Counted from the first letter of the stretch, positions 1 to 10,805 are shown. The stretch is 47,880 nt of DNA from Pelomyxa schiedti (GCA_020536535.1 JAHLWZ010000916.1:1-47880), one strand, 5' to 3'. Numbers and translations are program-made. The notes: generated from the sequence alone by a model not told the origin.

Positions 1-3000
1 TCTTGGCGCCGCGCTGGCATTGCTACAATTAACACGGCTACAATTATGGCGTAGTTTCCAGGAGCGGAGGGAGATCTGGGCCCAGGCAAGGGATACGGCG
101 AACAAGTGCCGACGGGCGGAGACGGGCGGGGGCAGGGGCTGGGCCTGGTGAGGGAGGGCTGTACAGCACTACTACTACTACCACCACCGCCGCCGCGGCC
201 GCGGGTGGTGGGGATGGTTTAGATGTTGTTGGGAGAGGAGCTGGGTCGCCACAGAACAGAGATCATGGTGGTGGTGCTAGTGCTAGTGATTATGGAGGGG
301 AAGGGCCGCGGGAATGCGAGGCTGAAGGGTCGGTGGCGGGGGGAGAGGGTGGGAATTCGGATTATGGGGGCAGGTTGCGTTTTGGTGTTGTTTTTGTGAT
401 GTGTGCAGTTTTTCAGGTTTACATTGGGGTCAAGTGCACGGTGTTCCAGTTTTCCATGGTGGGTATCAGCCTTTTTTTCTTTTTTTTTTCTTTTTGGGCT
501 AACTTTCTTCTACAGCCACTACTTCAGGGGGCAATGGTTCTTACCTCTGTTGTGGCAATTAATGCGGAGGCGTGGGCTTCTGCTGGGCCTTTCCTCACTC
601 ATGGAGACCCTCAGGGAGAGATGATTCCAGCACTACACCATCACCCATTGCATCACGACGATACAACATTTGGTCACACTTGTGATTTATGCAGGTCGCG
701 ATTACGGGAATCTTGGAGGTGCCATCCATGCGATTTTGATGTTTGCAGCTCTTGTTACGAGTATGTCTCTGACATGTATTTCCCGTTTTGAAATGTTATT
801 TATTTATTTCTCTTTTGTTTTTCTCCGCGTTAACCAACAGAAAGAAGAGCAAGGCCAAAGGGGAAAATCTCATCAGAGGCGATGCAGGTGTTAGAGATGT
901 TGTGGGAGCACCAACGAATTACGAATATTTTCTGAAAGCTCTGTCGTTCGCCCACAACAGTAAACACTTCTTAGGAGCAGCAATTGGATGTCTTTTAATA
1001 ACATCACTGTCAAGTTTGCTTTTGCCAAAGTCAGTGGTTGTTCAATATCTTGCCATTTTTTGACCACGAATCAAATAGCTATCAAGGGAAAGTTCTTGAC
1101 AGTGTCATAGTTGGGAATCTTCAGAATTTCCATACCTATGTTCTGTGTTATGTGGCAGCAACATTCATTTCTGGTGTCTTTGCCAGCGGTCGAAATCTGT
1201 GCTTCAGGTATGCTGGATTTGGAAGTTAGCATTTTTTTGGTTGTGACTTCTCCGTGACAGCCTCGTGGCCAGCAGGATGTCCAATGCTGTAAGGAATAGG
1301 TTGTTTACTTCAATTATCCACCAAGATATTGCTTATTTTGATGGTACCTCAACTGGAGATGTTACTTCCAGGTGTGGAGTACATGGACACTGCACACTAC
1401 TATTAATCGTTATTACCACTGCAGACTATACGGTGACACGATGGCCCTTGTAACACCAGTTCAAAGCGTTATCAGTGCGTTCGTTTCCAGTGCTGTATCC
1501 CTTGGTGGCGGATTCTTGATGTGCATGATCACATCATGGCGTCTCACAATACTGGCCCTTACAACGGTTGGGCCGATCACAATTGTCACCAAGATATACG
1601 CACAGTGGAGTCAGCAGTTAAACAAGTTTGTAGCTCAGCAAATCTTAGAACTAAACAGTTGATTTCAGGGAAATATGGGCAGCTTGGGGAGATGCCAACA
1701 GTGTTGCCGTGCAAGCCATTTCAAATATCAGGACAATTCGCTCCTTTTCAACAGAAGTAATTGAGATCGCAAAATACACAGCTTCCACAGGGGAAGCCTT
1801 AGCCAAAGGAGTTAAGGTATGCACTACGAAAAGTGGCTCTTGATACTTAACTCTCTTCATAGGATGCGCTTGCTTCAGCTGGAACCGTAGGAATTTCCAG
1901 CACAATTGACCTCACTGTTGGAGTGCTGTTACTTTTCTATGGCGGTACAGTTGCTTTGCACAACCCTGAGCAGTATGAAGAGCTTCTTTTTATACTTTAT
2001 TGAATATTAACCTCACCTGCAGACTCTCTGTTGGAAGGTTGGTCACTTTTCAATTATATTGGAACATGGTATCCCCTCTGTCTTCAAAGACATTATTTAC
2101 AAATTTTTTCTTTCCCCAGGTCAACAACAGCTACAACAACCTCCTCAACCAAGTGAATTCCCTGACACGTGCTGGCGGTGCTGCCCAGCGTGTTGTTGGC
2201 TTGCTGGACAGTCTTCCCGATATTGATCCACATTCTGGCAAGGTTGTTGATGGCATTGAAGGGACTATTTCTTTGCGGAATGTGCACTTCTTCTACCAGA
2301 TGCGTCCAGAAAATATCGTGCTTGACAATGTTTCGCTGGAAGTACCAAGAGGCTGTGTTTGTGCCATTGTTGGAAGGTGTGCTTTGGTTCCCAAGTGGTG
2401 AGTATTTGATTGAGATGAATTCAGGTCCGGGAGTGGCAAAACCACCCTTGTGCACCTCCTTATGCGATTCTATGACACCAAGAAAGGCTCCATACTTGTT
2501 GACAATACTCCCATAACTGGATACAACCTTTCCTCTCTTCACCGGCACATTGGTCTCGTTTCACAAGACACGCAACTGTTTTCAACCACCATAGAAGAAA
2601 ACATTGTCTACGGATTAGATAGGTTATATCCCACGTTTCCGCTATAATCTCAACCCTGAAACTCCCTCAGGCCGTACACTCAAGAAGAAATGATATGTGC
2701 CGCTAAGAACGCCAATGCACATGAATTTATCACCAGGTTTGAAGATGGTTATAAAACCAGAATAGGAGAGAGGGGAGTGCGACTGAGGTAAACTCTCTTT
2801 ATTGTTTGTATAAAAGTTTAACATTTCGCACAGTGGTGGACAAAAACAAAGGGTTGCCATTGCCCGGGTTCTCATGCGGAATCCGCGGATACTTCTTCTT
2901 GATGAGGCCACCAGCTCATTGGACTCTGAGTCCGAATCCGCGGTGCAAGATGCCATTGATAATATGATCAAATGCCTCAAGTGCACAGTTATTCTGATCG

Positions 3001-3371
3001 CTCATAGGTAACCATCATATCTTCTAGCGCTATGAATCTATCAATTCTATATCAATCTACCACACCGGGCGGTTCCGCACACGATTCACATTAAACCATG
3101 CAATCGTATCATTCACAAAAACCAAATACCACTCACAGGCTTTCCACTGTTGTTAATGCGGATATGATAGCGGTTCTGGACCAAGGCCGCATTGTGGAAC
3201 AAGGAAAACACGAGGCAAATATATTCCCACCCCCTTCAAATGGCACAAAACACTCCACAACCAACCAACTGACAACTTATTTTCACAAAGGAACTTCTCA
3301 GACAAGGGGGAATCTACGCATCCCTCGTCAACAAGCAACTGGCCAAGGCATCAAACACGCTCTCCGAGTGA
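1..3371 (+). CDS. ABCB-type half ABC transporter with N-terminal zinc finger (5' partial)
   Basis: The gene runs in from the left edge and stops with TGA at 3369-3371. I trace 16 introns: 106-166 (least certain), 374-416, 463-515, 761-840, 1030-1078, 1208-1260, 1372-1424, 1626-1668, 1817-1862, 1973-2022, 2069-2119, 2377-2424, 2623-2670, 2788-2833, 3008-3138 and 3215-3290. The joined frame stays open for about 812 codons. Domain order is a low-complexity Thr/Ala/Gly stretch, a zinc finger (CDLC, CHPC, CSSC with preceding His; about 664-760), an ABC membrane domain ([24 protein letters not shown]), and a nucleotide-binding domain. The latter has Walker [10 protein letters not shown], signature LSGGQKQR, Walker [14 protein letters not shown] and H-loop IAHRLSTV, so ATPase activity is likely intact. 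Family members (TAP/TAPL/ABCB) export peptides, lipids or drugs as dimers; the substrate here is unknown. The finger is not a normal part of the family. The last intron appears to use a GC donor. Confidence 0.9.
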
Positions 3372-3460
3372 TTCTTTCGTTCAAAAACGAACGTAACTAC
3401 AACCAACTTGGTTGAGGGGGAGCACGCCCGCAATGTGCTAGAAATACTTCAATTTATCGC

Positions 3461-4526
3461 TTAGACGGCAGTGCAACCCTTGGGGTAAGCGGCGTCGGTG
3501 GAAATGCCGCATTGGTTCTTGCCGATGCACATGCGGAAGTATCCCTGCTCGCCCCATGATGTTCCCCAGCTGTTCTTGATCTTGTATGACTGCTCGGCAG
3601 TGTTGAGGCCAATAAGAAGGACGGCGTGGTCAAGGGTCGACGTGGAGCAGGCAGATGGGCACCAGATTCCTCCGGTGTAGGCTCTGTGAACAGGTGTTAG
3701 AAACAAAAAGAAACACACAAGGAAGGAAGGTGTAGCATACGAGAGGAGACGGGCGTCAATTGCTACAGCGATTGGCTGTGTGACAAGGGCAGTTTGCAGC
3801 TGCGTGTCAGATCCAGATGTAATCCCGGTGTATGTCGTGATCTTGGTCACCATGGTCTCCTTCACTATGCAGTCCTTGGTATCAACAGCAGTGTAAGGAT
3901 AAGCTTCCTCAGTTGGAAGACCAGATTCTGCGCACGCGAAGGCTCCTTGGATCGTGCCACCACTGCAGCCATTCTGGCGAAGAGTGGTGCAGCAGTCGAC
4001 GAGGTCTTGCTCAGACAACGAAATGAGCTGGCCATCTCCAAGGATGTTTCGGCAGGCCTCAATTGCACCAATTGAACCGAATGTCCAGCAAGACCCACAT
4101 TGGCCTTGGTCCTTGGGCTTCTCGCACTTGGCAGTCCAGTCTACGTCGGTGGCAGCTGTGCCAGAAACTACTGTCACATTGCGGTGGACTTGGGGCTTCA
4201 TGAGGTAGGAAGACTGTAGAGATGATTAGGTTTGTGAAGGAACGTGAAGGGAGAGTGAAGAATCATAAATACTACAAGAGGGAACATACTTCGAATTCCT
4301 CAGAAGTGAGGTCGGTGAACTTGTTGGGGCCAAGGGTCCAGGAGTGTCCCTCAGCGTTGAACTTGTTGTAGTAGTCCATGTTGTGTTGCCAAATCTTGAA
4401 CCTGAGCGAGGCTTGCCTGTCGGACTCGTAATGCTTGCCATACTGAGTGGCCCACTTCTGGAAATCAGAACGTGAGTAAGCTGCGACGGCGGCAACGAGC
4501 AGGGCAACGAGGAAGGCTGTCTTCAT
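3461..4526 (-). CDS. Cathepsin L-like papain-family cysteine protease
   Basis: Three exons (4290-4526, 3741-4213, 3461-3683) with introns of 76 and 57 nt give a 310-residue preproprotein, normal for cathepsin L. The ATG at 4526 begins a clear signal peptide (MKTAFLVALLVAAVAA). An I29-type propeptide follows (FQKWATQYGKHY, then NKFTDLTSEEF). The mature part has the oxyanion Gln and catalytic Cys in DQGQCGSCWTF, the catalytic His in LDHAVLLIG and the catalytic Asn in IKNSWGTSWGEQGYF; all active-site residues are present. The enzyme would be made inactive, enter the secretory route and act in lysosomes or digestive vacuoles, or be secreted. The gene is convergent with the ABC transporter gene, 89 bp away. 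Confidence 0.95.
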
Positions 4527-4904
4527 TGGTTGTGTGTTGGTTGGGTTGTTTTTTGTTTGTTTTGTTGTTGCCTGTTGGTCGGGTTAAAAAGGCAGCCTTT
4601 CTGGGGAACTTTGGGGTTTTGACAATAACAAAAACCCCAAACAACACATTTTTATCGCTGATGTTGTGAAAATCCTCTATGATGAACAAATCTTGATTAT
4701 TGGACGTTTCTTCAACAGACCCAAATGTCCCACAAGTTGTTCTCCGTTTTTTGTGAACGGTCCGAGGGAGGTATTGACGAGCCAGTGCACTCCTCCCAAA
4801 ACAAAGAACGACCAACACCTCCTCCAGGGGGGCGTCTGGTGTCATTTTTGATTTAGGTGTCACTTTACACAACGCCTAAATCAAAAATAAAAATTTTCAA
4901 AAAT
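4527..4904. promoter_or_regulatory. Intergenic region between divergent genes
   Basis: This 378-bp gap lies between the starts of the minus-strand protease and the first plus-strand family gene, so it should hold both promoters. It is T-rich near the protease and contains one clear hairpin (listed separately). I see no convincing gene or named promoter element. Confidence 0.5.
4844..4888. repeat. 14-bp perfect inverted repeat, 17-nt loop
   Basis: ATTTTTGATTTAGG (4844-4857) is repeated in inverted orientation as CCTAAATCAAAAAT (4875-4888). The distal arm ends 16 nt before the ATG at 4905, so the element lies in the promoter or 5' UTR of the downstream family gene. Confidence 0.85.
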
Positions 4905-6266
4905 ATGTCGCGTACCAACCAACAAGAGACGCAGGTTCGTGCGATGTACGCCAAGGACCAGTTCGTGACCCTCGCGTGGGGCGCAATTGTGGGTGCTCGT
5001 CGTCCGATTTCTCGCGGTGATGGCGTGAACGAGAGGCACCGCAGTTGCTTTTTGAGTGTGATTCCAATTGGGATGTTGGTTGAGTTCATTGGCAAGAGGT
5101 GGATAATGAGGAAGGAGAGGGACATCAACGTCACTTTCTCACCTCAGGGTGGTGCTGGTGCTGCTGATGAGGGTGATGAGTGGGGGATGCTACCAGAGTT
5201 ACCCAGCAACTACGGCGAATGTGATAAGTTGCAATTTGTGGTGTCATGCACACTGGGTGTGATAACATGCAGCGTCGACCGCATGCTCATCGACCTGGAG
5301 CCAAAGAGCTTTGGTGGCAAAATCGGAGGTGGGAACGAAGTCAGGTGCACGGTGACTAACTCAGCTGGCGACTATAGGATCCATGTGCTTCATCCACGTG
5401 ATAGGTCACTGTTGATCGGCTCGGCACATGACGCGCCGCTGATGTGCTGGAATGGGACGTGGATTGTGGTTGGTCAGCATGACGAGAAGAAGTTGTATGT
5501 GTGGAGCTCAGTGTTATCAAGGGGGCCACCTGTCAAGGTGATCGATTTGCCGTTGTTGGAGACTGCTGTTTCAATGAGGTTCTTTGGCCCAACTGAGTAT
5601 GACTGCCACTCTGATGATGTAGAAATTATCTTCACTCAAAGGAAACCCAACAACCAGTTATACGTGTGTGTCACACACCTGAACATCAGAAGTGTTGTGG
5701 ATCCCGCTGGAATTCCACCTTCATCTTTCCTGGAAAGTGCAGCACTTCCTGATGGTATTGACACAAGGAACCTCAGCCGGCCACTTGTCAACAGGCAAGA
5801 GAGAAGTTACTTCTTCCCTTTCAGCTTGGGCACTGAGCAGAGACTGCTTCACCTGCGCACAGGGAATGCATTCACGTGGCTTCCAGACAGCCGGGGTCTC
5901 ACTGTGGCACCAGTTGATGATACCCACATTGCTGTCACTGATGACAGCAGTGCCACCACTGTTTTCTCGCTCTCGGACCTATCACGCAGTGGAACGCAAC
6001 AGCAACATCTTGCACTAAAGCCTACGTGTGTTCACCCACACTCAATTGGAACCACACAGGTGACTGTTGGTTGTGGATTGGTTGTCTTCAACTCCATCGC
6101 TCCAGAAGGCCCTCCGGCACAAATCAGTACTGTGGGTGGGAGGATTGGCGGCTCACAGCATGACTTTGTGGATGCATCCACTGGGTCATTGTTGTTAACT
6201 GTCAAATTCCCAAACGGCTTGCTGATGATCCCAGGTGAAGTCAAGTCTGATGGACTCTTGCCTTAG
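4905..6266 (+). CDS. Unrecognised propeller-like family protein, copy 1
   Basis: An intronless frame of 453 residues starts at the ATG at 4905 in an A-rich context (AAAAATATGTCG). I do not recognise a named family. Motifs shared with the neighbours are YAKDQFVTLAWGAI near the N terminus, IGKRWIM, SCTLGV, MCWNGTWIVV and a C-terminal HDFVDASTGSLL. Short beta-strand-like segments such as CVTHLNIRS and VDDTHIAVT occur at intervals, which suggests a beta-propeller; that is inference. No signal peptide or membrane helix is visible. The copy at 6335 is a close tandem duplicate on the same strand, with only 68 bp between the stop here and the ATG there. Confidence 0.85.
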   Translation: MSRTNQQETQVRAMYAKDQFVTLAWGAIVGARRPISRGDGVNERHRSCFLSVIPIGMLVEFIGKRWIMRKERDINVTFSPQGGAGAADEGDEWGMLPELPSNYGECDKLQFVVSCTLGVITCSVDRMLIDLEPKSFGGKIGGGNEVRCTVTNSAGDYRIHVLHPRDRSLLIGSAHDAPLMCWNGTWIVVGQHDEKKLYVWSSVLSRGPPVKVIDLPLLETAVSMRFFGPTEYDCHSDDVEIIFTQRKPNNQLYVCVTHLNIRSVVDPAGIPPSSFLESAALPDGIDTRNLSRPLVNRQERSYFFPFSLGTEQRLLHLRTGNAFTWLPDSRGLTVAPVDDTHIAVTDDSSATTVFSLSDLSRSGTQQQHLALKPTCVHPHSIGTTQVTVGCGLVVFNSIAPEGPPAQISTVGGRIGGSQHDFVDASTGSLLLTVKFPNGLLMIPGEVKSDGLLP

Positions 6267-6334
6267 TAATTACAGCCTTTCCTTCCATGAACACATCAAA
6301 AAAAAACCCCGTTTCTTTGAAACAAGCATCAAAA

Positions 6335-7687
6335 ATGTCGGGTGATACCGAAGAGACCGAGGTAGTTAGCGCGGTGTACGCCAAGGACCAGTTCGTGACC
6401 CTCGCGTGGGGCGCGATAATGGGTTATCGTCCTCTTTCTCGCAGTGACAGCGAAATTTGTGCATCCCCAACCGACGACGCGACCGACCACGGCGGGGACG
6501 AGAGGCACCGCAGTTGCTTTTTGAGCATAATTCCAATTGGGATGTTGGTTGAGCTCATTGGCAAGAGGTGGATAATGAGGAAGGAGAGGGACATCAACGT
6601 CACTTTCTCACCTCAGAGTGGCCCTGGTGGTGTTGATGATGGTGACGATGAGGTCTCAGGCCTCGGAGATTGTGATCGGTTGCACTTCGCGGTGTCATGC
6701 ACACTGGGTGTGATAGAATGCAAGGTCGACCACATCGTTTTGGGACCAGGAAGAAAGAGCTTTGGGGGCAAAATCGGAGGTGGGAACGAAGTCAGGTGCA
6801 CGTTGAAGCCTTCTTCTGGCTACTACAGGGTGCATGTGCTCTATCCACGTGACATGGCACTACTTCAGGGATCAGCGCGAGTTGCACCGCTGATGTGCTG
6901 GAATGGTACATGGATTGTGGTGTTACGCACTGTTCGAGATGAGAAGAAGTTGCATGTGTGGAGGTCAGAGAGCCCAAGTGTAGAATTTGCAGGAGTTATT
7001 GATTTGCCATTGCAGGGGTCAGCTGTTTCAATGAGGTTCTTTGGCCCAACTGAGTATGACTGCCACTCTGATGATGTTGAAATTATATTGAGTCAAACCA
7101 AACCCACCAATCAGGAACACGTGTGTGTCACACACTTGAACATCAGAAGTGCTGTGGATCATGCTGATCCTCCTTATTTGTCTTTCCTTGAAGGTGCAGC
7201 ACTTCCTGAGGGCTTCGACACAAGGAACCTCAGCCAGCCACTTGTCAACAGGCAAGAGAGAAGTTACTTCTTCCCTTTCAGCTTGGGCACTGAGCAGAGA
7301 CTGCTTCATCTGCACACAGGGAATGTAATCACGTGGCTTGCAGGCAGCCAGGGTCTCACCGTTGCCACAGTTGATGATACCCACATTGCCACAACCTCCG
7401 AGGCCACCACCTTTGTTTTCTCACTCTCAGACTTATTGTGTGGATGCGGGCAACAGACACATCCAGCCCAACCGATCAGTGTTCACCCACACCCAATTGG
7501 AACCGCACAGGTGACTGTTGGTTGTGGCTTGGTTACCACCAGCTCCTTCGCCCAAGTCGGTAGAATTGGAACAGCTTCGTCACGGCACGGCTTTGTTGAT
7601 GCCTCCACTGGGTCGTTGTTGTTATCACTCAAATTCCCAAACAGAAAGACAATGATCACAGGGGCAATTAGCCCAGATGTGCTTTGA
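6335..7687 (+). CDS. Unrecognised propeller-like family protein, copy 2
   Basis: Intronless frame, 450 residues from the ATG at 6335. An in-frame ATG at 6287 would add 16 residues, but 6335 matches the start context (CAAAAATGTCG) and spacing of copy 1. It shares long identical blocks with copy 1, including YAKDQFVTLAWGAI, IGKRWIMRKERDINVTFS, KSFGGKIGGGNEVRCT and RFFGPTEYDCHSDDVEII, separated by divergent stretches. Function unknown; likely soluble and cytoplasmic. Confidence 0.85.
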   Translation: MSGDTEETEVVSAVYAKDQFVTLAWGAIMGYRPLSRSDSEICASPTDDATDHGGDERHRSCFLSIIPIGMLVELIGKRWIMRKERDINVTFSPQSGPGGVDDGDDEVSGLGDCDRLHFAVSCTLGVIECKVDHIVLGPGRKSFGGKIGGGNEVRCTLKPSSGYYRVHVLYPRDMALLQGSARVAPLMCWNGTWIVVLRTVRDEKKLHVWRSESPSVEFAGVIDLPLQGSAVSMRFFGPTEYDCHSDDVEIILSQTKPTNQEHVCVTHLNIRSAVDHADPPYLSFLEGAALPEGFDTRNLSQPLVNRQERSYFFPFSLGTEQRLLHLHTGNVITWLAGSQGLTVATVDDTHIATTSEATTFVFSLSDLLCGCGQQTHPAQPISVHPHPIGTAQVTVGCGLVTTSSFAQVGRIGTASSRHGFVDASTGSLLLSLKFPNRKTMITGAISPDVL

Positions 7688-7899
7688 AAGTTCTTGTGTC
7701 TTGTGTGTTCCTTTGCTAAATCTTTTTCCGTGGTGTGTGAGAAGTTATATACTTGAATTCCAATGCAGGCTGATGGATTACTGTGATGATCTTATGCAGA
7801 CTGCAGCGGTGATTGATTCCCACACCAACCACTTCTCTTCAATCCACTTTTCAGAAAACAATGCTTATTCATTAGTAATTTGCCACTTTTTACCATCCG

Positions 7900-9060
7900 T
7901 CACATATGAGAAATTGTAAGAGGCCAGTCCACAGGACCAATCCACCTCACAATTTCCACATGGAAGATTGGAGATACAGTGTGCACCTCATACACTGTGA
8001 CCCCACTGTATCCAACAAGGTAAATGAATCCATCTTCAATCTGCAGATACCTCCCACACTCAGGCAGTGTGACCACTCTCACCATCCTGGTCTCAACAGA
8101 GGAGCAATCCCAAATCTGGTACGACCTCCTGTCGACGACCTCGTAGACACAGAATGTGGACTGGCTCAGCTGCGTGGTTTTCACCACTGTATCCCAAAAA
8201 CTACCAATTTCCCTCACCAACCCAGTGCATTCCTCCAACTCCATCACACTGTACTTTCTCTTTGAGTAATGAAGTCTCACTGCAACAACAAAGACACGGC
8301 TCCCACCATTCCTCCTCATTAGCAGTGCCGACTTCAACTCCACCGTTTCTCCTTGTTTCACTGGAAGCACACAAGTCGTGGAACTGCAGATATCCAGCGA
8401 AGAAGTGGCCACAGAGTGCTCCACATCAACAACCACACAAACAACAGTGGGCCCAGAACCATAGTTGCCAACAAATAACATTGCCATTTGGGCTGGCTCC
8501 CTTGGGTCGAAGCACATGCAGCCAATCTCCAGGTTCATCCCACAATACTGCGGAACAGGCAAATCCCACACACAAGGGCCACCCGGTTTCCTTGCTGCAA
8601 TCATCAGCAATCCATGTTCCCCACCCCTATGCACATGTCCCAGCCACTGGCTGTTTGCAGTCATTACCTTGGATGAAAATGATTCTTCTCCATCAAGTTG
8701 CTTTTTCATGCACAGGAAGGTGATCCCACACAGTGGTGACAGCCCAAACAAGAGGAACCCACTCTCCCACCGTGGTCGCTTCAGGCGCCTGAGCTTCACG
8801 GCAGCAACCCTCTCAGTCAGAAGCACAGCAAGTGTGTCCCACATGAAACACACCAGTGGACCTTGTGATGCCAACAACCTCACTGATGATGATGGTGAAT
8901 GAAGGCCAACAAGGAACACCATCAATTGAGACCACACGGCTGGGCTGGTTGACCTCAACAAATCATACCGGCGGAAGTTGCGGGCCAACGGGCAACTCGT
9001 CACTCTGAGACCACACCCGTCATGCGGGTTAGTGAAATCCCAATTGTGGGTTGTTGTCAT
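7900..9060 (-). CDS. Divergent member of the same unrecognised family
   Basis: A minus-strand intronless frame of 386 residues if read from the ATG at 9060. The open frame continues upstream to 9186 without another ATG, so a spliced 5' exon is possible. Compared with the neighbours it lacks the AKDQFV motif. It keeps the general plan: a hydrophobic N-terminal helix (VWSQLMVFLVGL), then a segment FLLFGLSPLCGITFL in the place of the FLVVSPTLGLV segment of the 16758 gene, then TANSQWLG in the place of the NGTWIVV/NHKWIV motif, then strand-like repeats ending in CGRYLQIEDGFIYLVGY. It is convergent with copy 2, 212 bp apart. Family membership is inference; function unknown. Confidence 0.7.
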   Translation of the reverse strand: MTTTHNWDFTNPHDGCGLRVTSCPLARNFRRYDLLRSTSPAVWSQLMVFLVGLHSPSSSVRLLASQGPLVCFMWDTLAVLLTERVAAVKLRRLKRPRWESGFLLFGLSPLCGITFLCMKKQLDGEESFSSKVMTANSQWLGHVHRGGEHGLLMIAARKPGGPCVWDLPVPQYCGMNLEIGCMCFDPREPAQMAMLFVGNYGSGPTVVCVVVDVEHSVATSSLDICSSTTCVLPVKQGETVELKSALLMRRNGGSRVFVVAVRLHYSKRKYSVMELEECTGLVREIGSFWDTVVKTTQLSQSTFCVYEVVDRRSYQIWDCSSVETRMVRVVTLPECGRYLQIEDGFIYLVGYSGVTVYEVHTVSPIFHVEIVRWIGPVDWPLTISHM

Positions 9061-9293
9061 ACAAGTTACGACGAGAAAGGTAGATGGTTTTGCGAGAGGA
9101 ATTTTCACCGAAATCAAATCCAACAATTCTCTGGTCCACCTGTGTGGGGTGTAGTCACACACTGGACAAGACCTCCAGAGAGACACTGTGCCACCTCAGG
9201 CCATCTCAGTACAGCTTGTTATGGGTGCAAGCACAAATCCACAAGACAACTGATTCATCAAAACGAAGTTTTTAGTGTGAGTCACAATTTTGG

Positions 9294-10805
9294 ATGTGGA
9301 CCACACGACAACTGCACACCCTAACGTCCGATTTTGAGCTGGTGCGGCAACCGTTTTATGCCAAGGACCAGTTTGTTTCAGTGGCGTGGGGTGCGGTTAT
9401 GGGAACCCGACGCCCCACCAACCCCCCGACGCCGGCGGAGGGACAACAAGTCGACGGTGTCGCCGCCACCATCACCACCACCGCAGCCAGCTGTTGTTTC
9501 CCGCTGAGTGCGATTCCAAGTTGGCTGTTGGTCGAGTGCATAGGCAAGAGGTGGGTGATGAGGAAGGAGAGGGACATCGCTGTCACGTTCTCGTCGAGGC
9601 CCCCCGCTGATGCTGATGACGCCGACGACGCCGCCACCTCCTTGCCCATAATGTTGCTGGGGGGGAACGGCGACGAGCAAAAGTTGCATTTCGTGCTGTC
9701 ATCCACTCTGGGGGTTCTGGTGTTCCAGTGGAAGCCAGGGTCCATGCTCGGCCCGAGGCTTCCTGCCATGGGCGAGATTGGAGATAACGCCATTGAGGTC
9801 AGGTGTCATGCATCGGCACTTCCGGGTCCGTACAAGCTGTACGTTGTTGACCCAAAGTTCGAACACAAATTCACCTCGCGGTGGGAGCTACTTCGTGGAA
9901 ACGGGAATGAGGAGCCCCTGGTGTGCTGGAACAGCACGTGGATTGTCGTGGGCCAACAGCGGGAAAGGAAGCTGCATGTGTGGAGGTCACAGTTCCCAAA
10001 TCAGCCACCTGTGAAGGTCTTTGACTGGGAGTTGCTGAGGTCAGGTGTTTCAATGAAGTTCTTTGGCCCAACTGAATACCAGACCAGCTGCGATGATATC
10101 GAAATCATCTTCATGAAGGGAAGTCCCCCTGAAGGGATACTGTGTGTTGCACACTTGAACGTCAGAAGTGCTGTGGAGTCTCCGGAATCTCAACTTCTCA
10201 TACCACCTTCGTTGATGTTCTTCCGAAGTTCCGCGCTTCCTGAGGGCCTCGAAATGGGGAATCTCAGCCGGCCACTTGTCGCCAGGCCAGAGAGGAATTT
10301 CTTCTTCCCGTTCAATCTGGGACCTCAGCATAAGCTTCTCAATCTTCACACAGGTAAGGCCTTCACGTGGCTGGAGGACAGCAGCAATGGGCTTATTTCA
10401 GTCAGAGCGGTTGATGATACCCACATTGCGGTCACTTATGACAGCAATTCCACCACCTCTGTGTTCTCCCTCTCTGACCTGGCCGCCCATGGCACAGCAG
10501 CCCCACAGCCGCAGCAGGAGCTTCCACCAACGTGTGTGCACAGGCACCAGCCAGGGACCATTCATGTGGCTGTTGGCTGTGGGATTGTAGTGGCCAGCAG
10601 GATAAACCACTCGCGGAGCGTGGCACCGCAGCCGCCACCAGGCAAGAAGATACTGCCACCATACACCAGGAACCACTGGGCGTTCCACATAGCATCACAG
10701 CATGACTTTTCCGATGCAGCAACTGGCTCCCTGCTGTTCTCTCTCAAGTACAACAACAAGGTGCTCCTGCCTCACGAGATCACCTCCACCCCCTTCATCA
10801 ACTAA
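9294..10805 (+). CDS. Unrecognised propeller-like family protein, copy 3
   Basis: Intronless frame of 503 residues from the ATG at 9294. It aligns by eye with copies 1 and 2 throughout: YAKDQFVSVAWGAV, IGKRWVMRKERDIAVTFS, STLGVL, CWNSTWIVVGQ, MKFFGPTEY, VDDTHIAVTYD and a C-terminal HDFSDAATGSLLFSLKY. It is more diverged than copies 1 and 2 are from each other. It carries extra Pro/Thr/Ala-rich inserts near residues 45-65 and in the C-terminal third. The stop lies 54 bp before the next plus-strand gene. Confidence 0.85.
   Translation: MWTTRQLHTLTSDFELVRQPFYAKDQFVSVAWGAVMGTRRPTNPPTPAEGQQVDGVAATITTTAASCCFPLSAIPSWLLVECIGKRWVMRKERDIAVTFSSRPPADADDADDAATSLPIMLLGGNGDEQKLHFVLSSTLGVLVFQWKPGSMLGPRLPAMGEIGDNAIEVRCHASALPGPYKLYVVDPKFEHKFTSRWELLRGNGNEEPLVCWNSTWIVVGQQRERKLHVWRSQFPNQPPVKVFDWELLRSGVSMKFFGPTEYQTSCDDIEIIFMKGSPPEGILCVAHLNVRSAVESPESQLLIPPSLMFFRSSALPEGLEMGNLSRPLVARPERNFFFPFNLGPQHKLLNLHTGKAFTWLEDSSNGLISVRAVDDTHIAVTYDSNSTTSVFSLSDLAAHGTAAPQPQQELPPTCVHRHQPGTIHVAVGCGIVVASRINHSRSVAPQPPPGKKILPPYTRNHWAFHIASQHDFSDAATGSLLFSLKYNNKVLLPHEITSTPFIN

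Noticed and set aside
7906-8902. Plus-strand open frames opposite the 7900-9060 gene
   Set aside because: They have no recognisable motifs and are His/Pro/Ser-rich antisense readings of the minus-strand family member.
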